Source: a virus. From it: a stretch of DNA of 27,304 nt. The position numbers were made by a program, and so were the translations under genes. The notes under the pieces are model-generated. The model was not told the origin of the DNA and searched no databases. It saw only the letters and a program-made list of their open reading frames with translations. Positions within the stretch are counted from its first letter, which is position 1, and each line of letters opens with the position of its first letter. Location of the stretch: positions 1 through 27,304 of IMG/VR virus record IMGVR_UViG_3300047552_001580; one strand, written 5' to 3'. Positions 1 through 8,587 of the stretch are shown here, piece by piece.

Positions 1-743
1 TTGTCTGTAGTGTTAAGAGCCGCAAGACTCCCAACTTTTACATCCGTTGCTAATTTAGCATTGGTTACTGCACCATCAACAACTCCTGCACCAATTCCTG
101 CAAGCACTTCGTTAATTGCTCCAACAACTGATGCTTTTTCTGTAGTATTAAGTGTTGCCAAACTTCCGACCTTTACATCGGTAGCTAATTTTGCGTTGGT
201 AACATATCCATCTGCAACCGCTCCAAGTCCTGTCCGAACTTCATTCACTGCCGCAACGACATTACTCTTATCTGTAGTATTAAGAGCCGCCAAACTCCCA
301 ACCTTTACATCTGTTGATAATTTCGCATTGGTAACATATCCATCTGCCACCGCTCCAAGTCCTGATTTAACCTCATTAACTGCTGCAACCACAGAATCTT
401 TATCTGTCGTTGTTAAATTAAGCAAACTTCCAACCTTAACATCAGTAGCAAGTTTTGTGTTCGTCACGTATCCATCAGGAACAACATTCAAACCACTCCG
501 AACCTCATTAATAGCTCCAACTATACTACCCTTCTCAGTAGTATTAAGCGTTAGCAAACTCCCCACCTTAACATCCGTTGCAAGCTTTGCATTTGTAACA
601 TACCCATCAGGAACAGCATTTAATCCTGTATTAACTTCATTAATAGCTCCAACTACACTACCCTTCTCGGTAGTAGTAAGTGCTGCCAAACTCCCTACCT
701 TATCCGTCACAAACTCAACAGCACTCTCACCACTATTCACTGC
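1..743 (-). repeat. 132-bp coding tandem repeat in the tail fibre gene
   Basis: The same sequence block recurs with a period of exactly 132 bases: the CAAACT element lies at 687, 555, 423, 291 and 159. One further step is 135 bases, to about 24, because one unit has an extra codon. The units remain in frame and diverge mainly by synonymous or conservative changes, which fits duplication of a fibre shaft segment under protein-level selection. Confidence 0.9.
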
Positions 744-1136
744 AACCATCTTCCCACCCTGCCCCGAATAAGTGCTAGGTGTATCAGTTAATCCTGTAAA
801 CGTAGTAACAGGTGCTAAACTTGCCCCAATCTGATTAATAGGATGAGTAATACCAACCAACGTTGAGTTATCTCCCCAACAAAATATTCCTGTAAAATTT
901 GCAGATCCTATCAAAGTAGCCGTTACTAAATAATTTCCATGAGGAAAAAATATTGACTTTAGATTATTAAGCGTAACAGCCGCCAAACAATCCAAAATCG
1001 CTTGTGTATCGTTAGTTATCCCATCTCCAATTGCTCCATAAGACTTAACGCTTATAAGTCCCACTTCGTCAACGAAATATGCCGATAACTGAGAAGCATT
1101 AGAATAAATTGATAATTGTTCACTAGGTGTAGTCAT
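1..1136 (-). CDS. Tail fibre/tail spike protein with 44-residue tandem repeats (3' end off window)
   Basis: Likely receptor-binding or tail-associated virion protein. The start at 1136 has a good ribosome binding site (AAAGGAG). Residues about 25-95 look like the start of a pectate-lyase-type beta-helix (VKSYGAIGDGITNDTQAI), a usual head region of tail spikes. Residues about 113-142 (FTGLTDTPSTYSGQGG...) match a linker common in phage fibres. From residue 147 the protein is built of repeats of about 44 residues with the pattern VGSLAALNTTEKGSVVGAIN, then a variable piece, then DGYVTNAKLATDVK. Five full units and the start of a sixth are visible before the reading frame leaves the window at base 1. 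Such NTTEKxxxVxAINE units are typical of trimeric fibre shafts. The C-terminal tip, which would carry host specificity, is not in view. Family-level call is firm; exact role is inferred. Confidence 0.85.
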   Translation of the reverse strand, partial: MTTPSEQLSIYSNASQLSAYFVDEVGLISVKSYGAIGDGITNDTQAILDCLAAVTLNNLKSIFFPHGNYLVTATLIGSANFTGIFCWGDNSTLVGITHPINQIGASLAPVTTFTGLTDTPSTYSGQGGKMVAVNSGESAVEFVTDKVGSLAALTTTEKGSVVGAINEVNTGLNAVPDGYVTNAKLATDVKVGSLLTLNTTEKGSIVGAINEVRSGLNVVPDGYVTNTKLATDVKVGSLLNLTTTDKDSVVAAVNEVKSGLGAVADGYVTNAKLSTDVKVGSLAALNTTDKSNVVAAVNEVRTGLGAVADGYVTNAKLATDVKVGSLATLNTTEKASVVGAINEVLAGIGAGVVDGAVTNAKLATDVKVGSLAALNTTD

Positions 1137-1154
1137 GTATAGCTCCTTTCTAAC

Positions 1155-1748
1155 CTAATTGATTATATCTTCGGTTACTTCTATTTGCACCACAGACCCA
1201 GAGCCATCACCTAATAGATACAATATTTCCCTTATCCCTTCTTTTTTGACTGCTGCTGCTGCATATTTAAGTGAATTATTTGTTGTTGGATACGTTCCTG
1301 TATGGTTTGCATTCTTCCAAGTATTACCTGATATGAAGTGAATATAAACGTTCCGACCTCTTAGATCAAACATTTGTGATCCACGGCTTCTAACTCCTGC
1401 TGAGAAAGTTGTTATTGCTTGGTCTGCTGATGCTTCCCTCACAGTTATTGTTCCTACTGCAACAACACTATTTTTCCCATACACATCACCCAAAAACAAG
1501 CCATAAATTGTTCCCCAATCTGTTTCCACTGTAGCCACAGGTGTAGTGCCGTTAAGTGTTATAGTCTCATGCTTCAAAAGACCTGTAGTCTTGACCGTAC
1601 CCCATATTGTTAGTTTTCCTGTATCTCCTGCATTCGCTGATACAATTTCTACCCCATCTCCATCGGGTTGATTAGTAAATGCTGCCCCACCTACTTCGAA
1701 AAGTGGTATTACATATGCTTGCTTTTTATATTGTTCAATAGTTAACAT
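1155..1748 (-). CDS. Small structural protein candidate, unknown function
   Basis: I do not recognise this 197-residue protein. It starts at 1748 behind a strong AGGAGG and ends 18 bases before the tail fibre start, so the two are probably co-transcribed. It has no signal peptide or membrane segment and is rich in beta-forming stretches with many Gly, Thr and Val residues (for example GVEIVSANAGDTGKLTIWG and YGKNSVVAVGTITVREAS), consistent with a beta-sandwich virion protein. Lying between a beta-helix virion protein and the tail fibre, it could be a neck, adaptor or fibre-attachment protein; that is inference from position only. Confidence 0.75.
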   Translation of the reverse strand: MLTIEQYKKQAYVIPLFEVGGAAFTNQPDGDGVEIVSANAGDTGKLTIWGTVKTTGLLKHETITLNGTTPVATVETDWGTIYGLFLGDVYGKNSVVAVGTITVREASADQAITTFSAGVRSRGSQMFDLRGRNVYIHFISGNTWKNANHTGTYPTTNNSLKYAAAAVKKEGIREILYLLGDGSGSVVQIEVTEDIIN

Positions 1749-1769
1749 CGGATACCTCCTATTTGTAAT

Positions 1770-1798
1770 ATAGCCTGGAACTTTTAATTCCAGGCTAT
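1770..1798. other. Stem-loop between two virion genes
   Basis: An 11-bp perfect inverted repeat (ATAGCCTGGAA / TTCCAGGCTAT) encloses a 7-base loop (1781-1787). The T-rich tail (TCTTTT) is on the plus-strand side, whereas the flanking genes are read on the minus strand, where only ATATTACAAAT follows. It may be a weak or bidirectional terminator, or an RNA processing or stability hairpin separating the two genes. Confidence 0.6.
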
Positions 1799-1849
1799 TC
1801 TTTTAAGTTTTAAAAAATTAATAGGATAGCCAAAGCCCTCCTTATTGCT

Positions 1850-3220
1850 TTATGCAGGAACAATTGTAGCCCCACTTGCCATTGGCTCATATTCGATAAA
1901 CCAATCAATAACACCAGTAGTTCCAGCTGAACAATTTAGAGATATTACACCAGGTGTAATTGTTATTGGGTTGACCATTCCCTCAGCTGCAACCTGAACT
2001 CCTTCTGCTGCTGATTTAATCATAGCATTGGCAGCAATACCTGTTATTCCTAACATTAATCTTATTGCTGCACTTGCAGTATCTAATGTAGCGCAAAGGT
2101 CTACAGCCGAACCGCCAGTTGAAGTGTGTACAAGTTTTGTATTATTTGCACCAGCTGCGCATGCAGTTGTTATATGTCCTACAATACCCAAAATTCTAAC
2201 AGCACCACCAGTTATAGTAAATAAATTTTGAGTAACAGGCGTCGCTGCCGTTTTCTTTACACAAGTTCTATAAGTTTGGTTTTGTATCGCCAAAGTTTTA
2301 ACAACTTCTGCTGGGATTTTATCAGTTTCAGTTTTAACCAAAACTATATTTGCAGCGACTACGCTTAAATCTTCTTTAGCAAGTGCAGCCCCAGAACCAC
2401 CACTAAATAAACACCCTGCTACACCATCAAAACCTTGTACTGTCCATGTAGAACCTGTTACAGTATCCACGACATTTTTACTAAGGTCAGATGTTCCTGA
2501 GTTATAAAAATATCCAACTACATTTATGTTATGACAAGCAGTCCCCAAAAATTCAACTATCGAAGTTGCAGCTACTCCATAAAAATCTACATCAACATCA
2601 CATGATGTACAATTAGTCATAACAATAGCATTAGTCACAGCATTTCCTGCAATAAATCCAATATATTTAATTTTAAAAGTACCTCTATCAACACCAGTTG
2701 CTTGAATAGCAATATTTGCTTCAACAGTTGAACTTGTATCTCTAAATTCAATGTCAATAATACAATCATCACCTGTTACAACTAAAGCATTATCAAGACC
2801 ATCAAGCGCACTTATTAAAATTATATTTGAAAACATTACACTTGCTGCCGAAATAACTATTGTGGCAGTTGCCAATGTTCCTATTGTTATTTTAGGTCTG
2901 TCATTTCCAATTCCCATGCCTACAATAGAAATTCCTGCTACGTCTACCGTTATTGCTGAAGCAGTAGCCAACACCTCTACATGCGCTGGAGCGACCCAAA
3001 TAACATCTCCAACATTTGCCGTGCATTTATTGATTGCAGCATCAATCGTTGCGAGTGCAGTTGCCATTGTCAAACCGTCATTTGAATCACTACCAGTAAC
3101 AGAATTGACGTAAAATTGAGTACCTGGAGCCGATGGGTAAAATCTACCTGATGTATCAATTACAAGCCTTTTAACGCCAAGTACATCTGTCATATATATA
3201 GAATCTATTAAATTTGGCAC
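1850..3220 (-). CDS. Beta-helix (pectin-lyase-like) virion protein
   Basis: About 456 residues. The GTG at 3220 is preferred because AAAGGAAG lies about 8 bases upstream; an in-frame ATG at 3241 has no ribosome binding site. After a short head (PNLIDSIYMTDVLGVKRLVI) comes FYVNSVTGSDSNDGLTMATA followed by LATIDAAINKC, the usual opening of right-handed beta-helix domains in phage virion proteins. Repetitive Val/Ile/Thr/Ala-rich coils follow to about residue 270. The C-terminal 150 residues form a separate beta-rich domain. It sits downstream of the major capsid gene and its terminator, in the tail/decoration part of the module. Likely roles are head fibre, neck appendage or tail spike; no catalytic residues of a polysaccharide lyase could be assigned. 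Confidence 0.75.
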   Translation of the reverse strand: MPNLIDSIYMTDVLGVKRLVIDTSGRFYPSAPGTQFYVNSVTGSDSNDGLTMATALATIDAAINKCTANVGDVIWVAPAHVEVLATASAITVDVAGISIVGMGIGNDRPKITIGTLATATIVISAASVMFSNIILISALDGLDNALVVTGDDCIIDIEFRDTSSTVEANIAIQATGVDRGTFKIKYIGFIAGNAVTNAIVMTNCTSCDVDVDFYGVAATSIVEFLGTACHNINVVGYFYNSGTSDLSKNVVDTVTGSTWTVQGFDGVAGCLFSGGSGAALAKEDLSVVAANIVLVKTETDKIPAEVVKTLAIQNQTYRTCVKKTAATPVTQNLFTITGGAVRILGIVGHITTACAAGANNTKLVHTSTGGSAVDLCATLDTASAAIRLMLGITGIAANAMIKSAAEGVQVAAEGMVNPITITPGVISLNCSAGTTGVIDWFIEYEPMASGATIVPA

Positions 3221-3258
3221 AAAAACACTTCCTTTCATCATTTTTTCATAATTTTTTT

Positions 3259-3291
3259 AAAAAAGAGAGAGCAGCTCATAACAACTCTCCC
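3259..3291 (-). terminator. Intrinsic terminator after the major capsid gene
   Basis: Read on the minus strand, GGGAGAG (3291-3285) pairs with CTCTCTC (3271-3265; one G-U pair) around a 13-base loop and is followed at once by TTTTTT (3264-3259). It begins 17 bases after the capsid stop codon. It probably limits read-through and raises capsid protein relative to the distal virion genes. Confidence 0.8.
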
Positions 3292-3307
3292 GATGCTTTA
3301 TCGTATA

Positions 3308-4213
3308 TTACGTACCTGTATAAGGATTACTTATGATTCCAAATCCAGGGTTAATTATTGCCGCTCTGTAACGCTCAACCATTGCCCAATAAAAATTAAG
3401 TGTGCTAATTTTGTCTTGGTCACTGATAGGCAATAGTCCAGTTCTCCTTTGGAATATAAAGCTATCAATGGTATCGTCTAATAAGTGCCAATAGTACAAA
3501 TTGATATACCTACCAAATTTCATTCTGAGCATAGGTACTGTGTTTTTTGTATTGCTTAATTGCTCTGCTTTTAAGTTTGATTGCATTATTGCTGCAACTC
3601 TTGCTTCATGGTCTGCATGAGCCAGAATTGTTGATGCTTTGGTGTCAAACAAAGTACCTGCATAGTCGTATATTTTATGAAACATGTTACATCCTGCAAT
3701 GACATTATCAGGAGAAATCGGACCCGCTGCCATTAAATTATCATTAACAAGTGTTGTTTTTGAAGTGTCTAGCGGATGATTATTAGCTGCATATGCAACT
3801 CCATCAGCACCAATACTTGTAAACACTCCATCAACAACTGCCGCACAATTTGTTTCTCTTTTAGAAATCATTGCACGAATCATACCACTTGTTTTGACTT
3901 TATTTAAGATCTTGTCAGGATCATCTTCTGTTTCTTCCCACGTTGCGGAAAATCCTCTATCGTAAGTCTTGTTAATTACAGTCGTAAAATACATTTCTTT
4001 GAAGTTATCATAGTGCAAAGGTCCACCTTCTGTTTTTTCTTCGGCTGGCAATAGATTACCTACAGAAGCGTAAATTTCTTCATCTTTTGTTGATTGTTTT
4101 GGCGTGAAGAAATCTTTGTATTCTTCTTTTTTTTGTTGCTTTAAATTATCGTAAAACGATTCTGAGATTTTGTCAGAAAGGTATCTTGCAATATCCGCTC
4201 TTGTACTTGGCAT
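3308..4213 (-). CDS. Major capsid protein
   Basis: A 301-residue protein in the canonical place for the major capsid subunit, two genes after the scaffold and with its own terminator. The start at 4213 has AAAGGAG at good spacing. The N-terminal third is charged and probably helical (SDKISESFYDNLKQQKKEEY), followed by mixed alpha/beta sequence such as HYDNFKEMYFTTVINKTYDR and a TWEETEDDP segment; this arrangement resembles Mu gpT-like, HK97-fold head proteins. The later segment ADHEARVAAIMQSNLKAEQL and the C-terminal RYRAAIINPGFGIISNPYTG are also typical of that fold. No N-terminal protease delta domain is evident, which fits the separate scaffold gene. The call rests on synteny plus this resemblance. 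Confidence 0.82.
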   Translation of the reverse strand: MPSTRADIARYLSDKISESFYDNLKQQKKEEYKDFFTPKQSTKDEEIYASVGNLLPAEEKTEGGPLHYDNFKEMYFTTVINKTYDRGFSATWEETEDDPDKILNKVKTSGMIRAMISKRETNCAAVVDGVFTSIGADGVAYAANNHPLDTSKTTLVNDNLMAAGPISPDNVIAGCNMFHKIYDYAGTLFDTKASTILAHADHEARVAAIMQSNLKAEQLSNTKNTVPMLRMKFGRYINLYYWHLLDDTIDSFIFQRRTGLLPISDQDKISTLNFYWAMVERYRAAIINPGFGIISNPYTGT

Positions 4214-4241
4214 TATAAATCACTCCTTTATATTTTGAAAT

Positions 4242-4643
4242 TTACACAGCTCTATCAGGTGGGTGAATGATAAAATGGATTAAATCCAAATCATTATCAT
4301 AGTCGACACAAAATGCCGTACCACCTGTTATATCATCAAGGTCAATAGTCTGAGCATCGCTAATGTCGAATAGTTTTGAAATATCCGCATCAGTTAAGCT
4401 TGTCTTGCTTGTACCTGTATATTTTGCTGTGATAATTGGAGAATTAGATACGAGTTCGAATTTTGCAATTTCAGTTGCGTCTGCTGTTTCTAACGCAATA
4501 GCAACTACGGTATAATCGCCAGGTGCGTCAGTTATTTTGATGAATGTATTGCTTGATATTACAGAAAGATCACCTTTCAAAACCCCACCACTTCCAACCG
4601 TACCTTTGATAACGGTTGACTTACTACTGTCTCTTACCCACAT
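4242..4643 (-). CDS. Small capsid-associated protein candidate (decoration-like)
   Basis: A 133-residue acidic protein between scaffold and major capsid genes, with a strong AGGAGG before the ATG at 4643. It is beta-rich (STVIKGTVGSGGVLKGDLSV, FIKITDAPGDYTVVAIALE) with an Asp-rich C-terminal half. I do not recognise a family. The position next to the capsid gene is where many phages encode a head decoration or stabilising protein, which is the best guess. Confidence 0.7.
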   Translation of the reverse strand: MWVRDSSKSTVIKGTVGSGGVLKGDLSVISSNTFIKITDAPGDYTVVAIALETADATEIAKFELVSNSPIITAKYTGTSKTSLTDADISKLFDISDAQTIDLDDITGGTAFCVDYDNDLDLIHFIIHPPDRAV

Positions 4644-4662
4644 ATAAAGTACCTCCTATAGT

Positions 4663-5472
4663 TTATTCCCACTTGTTGTGGGGAATCTTTTGAATAGAAG
4701 ATGCTAGTAATCTTTGCGCATATTGTTTTCTGCTAACGCCTGGATTTTTCTTAGCATAAAACTGATATGCTCGCTCATCGCTATCATCTAATTTCGTGCT
4801 TTGTATCGGTGTTTGATTTCCCGATGGTGTTTTTGATATTTTTTTCTTGTTTAATAATCTATTTTCTTGGTCGTTTTTAATTTTATTGTCGTAATTGTTT
4901 GAAAATTCAACACGACAAATCCTGTCGAGCGACCACCCTGTAGCCTTTTGAATTTCCATTAGCTTTTCAATTTTCTTTTGTGCTTGCGGAAACTTAGCAA
5001 GCACATCTTGATTTTTTGTTACAAAGTCTAATCGTTTTACAGTGTTTTTGAAATTTTCGTTTTCAATGAACTTTTCAGCTTCCACCAAAGCTTCGTCTTC
5101 ATCAAATCCTTTGTCGATAAACTTATCAACGATTGCTTTCTTTTTCGCTCCTGCACCTATTTCCTTTTCCTTCTTGGACAACAAGTCTAATTGCTGTTTC
5201 AATGACTTGTTAATCATTTTTTGCTTAATAAGTGCATGTGTTACCTTATCTTTTGGTTTCTTTTTTGCGCCCTCTTCGTCATCGGAAGTAGTAGCATCAT
5301 CATCAGAAGTAGAATCATCATCCAAATCTTCGTCAAGTTCGTCTAATGTTTCATCTTCATCTTCGACAAGATCATAATCCTCATCATCATCTAAATCTTC
5401 ATAAGTATCATAATCTTCATCATCTTCTGCAAACAATTGTAAATCAATTTTTAACAAATCTAAATCTCTCAT
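4663..5472 (-). CDS. Scaffolding protein
   Basis: About 269 residues. The ATG at 5472 is chosen because GGAGG lies 5 bases upstream; an in-frame ATG further up (5505) lacks a site. The start MRDLDLLKIDLQLFAEDDED carries the LQLFA motif found at the beginning of many Firmicutes phage scaffold proteins. A very acidic stretch (residues about 16-75, mostly Asp, Glu and Ser) follows, then a charged, probably helical middle section, and a C-terminal QFYAKKNPGVSRKQYAQRLL segment. Low complexity, high charge and position just upstream of the capsid gene all fit an assembly scaffold. A short hairpin (4665-4686) spans its stop codon and might affect expression of the next gene. Confidence 0.82.
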   Translation of the reverse strand: MRDLDLLKIDLQLFAEDDEDYDTYEDLDDDEDYDLVEDEDETLDELDEDLDDDSTSDDDATTSDDEEGAKKKPKDKVTHALIKQKMINKSLKQQLDLLSKKEKEIGAGAKKKAIVDKFIDKGFDEDEALVEAEKFIENENFKNTVKRLDFVTKNQDVLAKFPQAQKKIEKLMEIQKATGWSLDRICRVEFSNNYDNKIKNDQENRLLNKKKISKTPSGNQTPIQSTKLDDSDERAYQFYAKKNPGVSRKQYAQRLLASSIQKIPHNKWE

Positions 5473-5589
5473 AATATCCTCCACGTTTTCGCTCCGCACG
5501 AGCAAGTTTTACGAGAATTATTCACAAATTCTCTAAATAGGTTTACACAGTTTCCCTCTGCATATATTAACGTGATTGCTTCACGCAAG

Positions 5590-5898
5590 CTACTTTTTCT
5601 TCGTAGGTGCTTTCTCTTCGATTGCATGTATTTCTACTTGCTCCTGGATAGGTTCTTCTTTCTGTAATCCTAGTTCTTCTAGTACATTAAAATCTTCATA
5701 TGCTATATTAATTATATTACATTTTTTATCTAAAACCATCAACAACTCAGTTCCCTTTATTTTCCGAAATTCCTTAACCATCCCTCCATACCAATCGTCT
5801 GGTAACCCAAACGCTGATTTAAGCACTACTCCATCCGAATCTTTGATAGTTACTTTTTTCCCTTTTAAGTCCGTTCTACCTAAGATCTTTATCCCCAT
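5590..5898 (-). CDS. Hypothetical head-module protein
   Basis: A 102-residue protein I do not recognise. Its ATG at 5898 overlaps the 3' end of the zinc-ribbon gene by 10 bases and follows GGAGGG, indicating coupled translation. The first 75 residues look like a small beta-barrel (IKILGRTDLKGKKVTIKDSD, ELLMVLDKKCNIINIAYEDF), and the tail is Glu/Lys-rich. Between this stop and the scaffold start lie 117 bases with two small AT-rich hairpins (5513-5533 and 5571-5585), neither with a convincing T-run. Confidence 0.65.
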   Translation of the reverse strand: MGIKILGRTDLKGKKVTIKDSDGVVLKSAFGLPDDWYGGMVKEFRKIKGTELLMVLDKKCNIINIAYEDFNVLEELGLQKEEPIQEQVEIHAIEEKAPTKKK

Positions 5899-6299
5899 GC
5901 CTTTGACCCTCCTTCAATTTTATTTTCTATATTTTGAATTTCTGAAATTTTAACATTTAGCTCGTTCAACATATAATTTCTAAGGGTTAAGGTATTATAA
6001 GTCGTACTGCCACAACTCTCACAATAACAATTCCTTACCTCAACATCTTTTTCAATGTCTCCTGAGGAAACAAAGTTCGGATTGATAGTATTCATTCCAG
6101 GCTTCTCACATTTGCCACAAATAGGCTGATCTAATATCTCAGTGCCACCTAAATTTGACATTGCAAAAGCTTCTACAATTCTATTTTGCGTATACATATG
6201 TTCAGCATACTTTGGGTGTACCCTTTTTATTTCGTCCATACTTGTCACGCTCTCTATTTTTTTTTCTGATCCATAATAGAGTTTTTTGTTGCTACTCAT
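5889..6299 (-). CDS. Zinc-ribbon protein in the head module
   Basis: A 136-residue protein whose ATG overlaps the portal stop codon (ATGA), so it is translationally coupled to portal. Two Cys pairs, C61-x2-C64 (CGKC) and C93-x2-C96 (CESC), separated by about 28 residues, form a zinc-ribbon signature. The N-terminal half is mixed helix (VHPKYAEHMYTQNRIVEAFA) and the C-terminus is helical. Conserved small Cys-rich proteins do occur between portal and scaffold genes of Firmicutes phages, but no specific function is established that I know of. A role in head assembly or as a late regulator is speculative. Confidence 0.7.
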   Translation of the reverse strand: MSSNKKLYYGSEKKIESVTSMDEIKRVHPKYAEHMYTQNRIVEAFAMSNLGGTEILDQPICGKCEKPGMNTINPNFVSSGDIEKDVEVRNCYCESCGSTTYNTLTLRNYMLNELNVKISEIQNIENKIEGGSKAWG

Positions 6300-8167
6300 A
6301 GGCTCATTGCTCCTCCTTTTGGTTGATTATTAAGATTAACACCAGGTACATCTCCTGACATGTTGAGTGAACTATTTTGTTGCGATTGCCCATTAACAGG
6401 CGTAATTGCTCCTTGAGTCTGCAATCTCTTTGCTTCTTCCATGGCTTCGTCAAATGGTATTCCTAACATATCCTCCATCATTTTGCGAAATTGAGAATAT
6501 GTAATCAATGGTCGTGGCTGTCCTGTTTGCTCATCGATAAGAGATATTTGAGACAAACTCAACATTACATTGTATAGTGCCATCGGAGACTTCGGTAATC
6601 CCTCTCCAATATTAATATCAATGTCAAACACCGCCTTTTTAACAAGCGGCTCTCCTTCGCTAGTTATATATTGCATATACTTAGGCATATTACTAATCTC
6701 AGAATTAGGAAAGTTTTCTTTCCATGTATTAATAAATTCTTCATCGGCAGGGATTAAAACAGGTATCCTTGATAATTGCGTAGCATCTAACCATTCAAAG
6801 TCGTCTCCCTCTTCCGTAATACGAAACCAATGCCCACTATCCCACAGCTCCATGCACATATTAATAGCATATTGCACCGCAAACATTAAACCTTCGGATA
6901 CATCACCTTTTTTGTCCGTGATTCCTGTATTTCCTTGATTTGTTTGTATCCCTGCTTGCGTTGCTGTTATAGTTTGTCCTGGACTATTTCCTGTCATAAG
7001 ATCTGAAAACCTTGTAACTCTCCTTGCCTCATTGACAAGATTTGCAACAAGTCTTTCAACCACAGGATTAAGTGTTCCACTGCTAGCAACGTAAATATTT
7101 TGATTAGGTTTATAGCATAGTATCGGGTGATTAGGATTTGAATCAAAATCGTCAGGGTCCATCGCTCCATCTGGATCAACAAAAGTTCTGGATTGCGCTG
7201 TAAATTTACAGGCGGTTATTATTTCATCATACAATTTATTAATTGTGTCTTGAATAAAGAACAACAATTGCCCATCCCCAAATCTATGAAACTCTCCCTC
7301 TTCCTGATACATCCCAATGGGATAATAGGGATATTGATTACAAACATTCTCATAGTATGGAGAGTTCTCGTCCGACTCTCTGAGGACAAACCCTGTATCA
7401 TCCATTTCAAGTAATTGCAATACTTTGTTTTTATTGTTTCTATGCCAAACTTTCAAATACATGAACGAAAATTGTTCGTCATCTAATTTTCCCGCACCAA
7501 AATCTGGCTCGCCTGTATTGAGCATAAGATGATTTGCAATATCGTCTCCAAATTCTTCTCTTGCCCAAATTAACGACTGAAACCCAACCTCTTCAATGAT
7601 GTATTGAGCTTCTTGATAGTCTAAAATATCCTTAATGTTTCCATCCACAAATATCTTCGTGGTCTGTGGATTGCGAATAATTGGCATACCAAATCCATCG
7701 TGTGCATCTGCATCCCATTCTAACGCAATCCAACCTGTACCAAATTTAAGATAGCGTCCTATTATGCTTTTTAGCCTTAATTTTATTTTATTTTGTTTCA
7801 GGAAAAATTCTGCAATTTTTTGAGCTGCACTTGAAAAGCTTTGATCCGAAGGTCCAATACCTTTTATTTTTGTTGCGATATTTTGATCTATCATGCTCGC
7901 TATTTGTCCATTTATTATGGGTGCTGATATTGGGATAAAGCTATTTGGTGAATCTTCGGTATAGTCTCTCTCGCATTTGTATTGTTTTTCGATTTTATTC
8001 CATTGCTCTTCCCTTTTTAACATCTCCGATTTAAGCGCATCGTAACGCCCGGCATAAAACTGTGCTTTGTGGATTTGCTTGTCGGTATTCAAATCAGTCC
8101 AAGATGTTTGTGTCCCTTGTTGATAATACTTATCTTCTGGCGTTTTTATTCCTCTATCTTTTACCAA
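6296..8167 (-). CDS. Portal protein
   Basis: A 623-residue portal, the dodecameric ring at the head vertex through which DNA is packaged and ejected. The start is TTG at 8167, with AGGTGAG about 5 bases upstream and no better ATG nearby. The N-terminal half has portal features: a helical start (WNKIEKQYKCERDY), then FIPISAPIINGQIASMIDQN, LKFGTGWIALEWD, and RNPQTTKIFVDGNIKDILDY. The long C-terminal helices (FSDLMTGNSPGQTITATQAG) match the crown/stem region of podovirus-type portals. The last 50 residues are Gln/Asn/Gly-rich. It lies between large terminase and scaffold as expected. The 150 bases upstream hold only a 7-bp hairpin (8203-8223). Confidence 0.93.
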   Translation of the reverse strand: MVKDRGIKTPEDKYYQQGTQTSWTDLNTDKQIHKAQFYAGRYDALKSEMLKREEQWNKIEKQYKCERDYTEDSPNSFIPISAPIINGQIASMIDQNIATKIKGIGPSDQSFSSAAQKIAEFFLKQNKIKLRLKSIIGRYLKFGTGWIALEWDADAHDGFGMPIIRNPQTTKIFVDGNIKDILDYQEAQYIIEEVGFQSLIWAREEFGDDIANHLMLNTGEPDFGAGKLDDEQFSFMYLKVWHRNNKNKVLQLLEMDDTGFVLRESDENSPYYENVCNQYPYYPIGMYQEEGEFHRFGDGQLLFFIQDTINKLYDEIITACKFTAQSRTFVDPDGAMDPDDFDSNPNHPILCYKPNQNIYVASSGTLNPVVERLVANLVNEARRVTRFSDLMTGNSPGQTITATQAGIQTNQGNTGITDKKGDVSEGLMFAVQYAINMCMELWDSGHWFRITEEGDDFEWLDATQLSRIPVLIPADEEFINTWKENFPNSEISNMPKYMQYITSEGEPLVKKAVFDIDINIGEGLPKSPMALYNVMLSLSQISLIDEQTGQPRPLITYSQFRKMMEDMLGIPFDEAMEEAKRLQTQGAITPVNGQSQQNSSLNMSGDVPGVNLNNQPKGGAMSL

Positions 8168-8317
8168 AATAACTCACCTACTCTCGAAAATTTTATCTTT
8201 ACTTTATCAAAAAGTGTGATAAACTTGTTGAGTCCAAAGTTAATTTCTAACTAGTTTTTCATCAAGTTTTTTGGCTTATCGCTACAATTCTACCTGCTAC
8301 AGAGGTGGTTTTGTAGT

Positions 8318-8587
8318 TTATCTCACATATTTTTTGTAACTTAATAGACCTTTGGGCGTTCTAAAAATATCTGAACTATTTTCTTTTTTTTTATTTGGCG
8401 TTGGCACAACCAAGTTGCAATATTTTTCAATTAAATCATTTTTATTTTGAATTATGATGTTTTTTTTCTCAAGTTCAAGTATCATATTATCTATTTGTAT
8501 GCTTCTAACGTACGAACAAATTGCATATCCAAATACAAAAGATAATAGTATGCAAATTGCAAATGTTGTAACTATATAATTTACCAC
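8318..8587 (-). CDS. Small membrane protein with coiled coil
   Basis: An 89-residue protein starting at GTG 8587, which overlaps the end of the large terminase gene and follows AAAGGAG by 7 bases; longer in-frame starts upstream lie inside the terminase gene. Residues about 4-26 (YIVTTFAICILLSFVFGYAI) form a single transmembrane helix with a short outside start. Then comes a probable coiled coil (IQIDNMILELEKKNIIIQNK) and a basic tail. I do not recognise it; the topology recalls small phage spanin- or Rz-like proteins, but it is far from the holin/amidase pair, so that is only a suggestion. Confidence 0.6.
   Translation of the reverse strand: MVNYIVTTFAICILLSFVFGYAICSYVRSIQIDNMILELEKKNIIIQNKNDLIEKYCNLVVPTPNKKKENSSDIFRTPKGLLSYKKYVR

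Noticed and set aside
1-743. Regular repeats as a CRISPR array
   Set aside because: The 132-bp units are coding throughout, without short palindromic repeats and unique spacers.
1-771. Long plus-strand open frame with internal repeats
   Set aside because: It is the complement of the tail fibre repeats; the minus-strand frame has a ribosome binding site and a recognisable fibre sequence.
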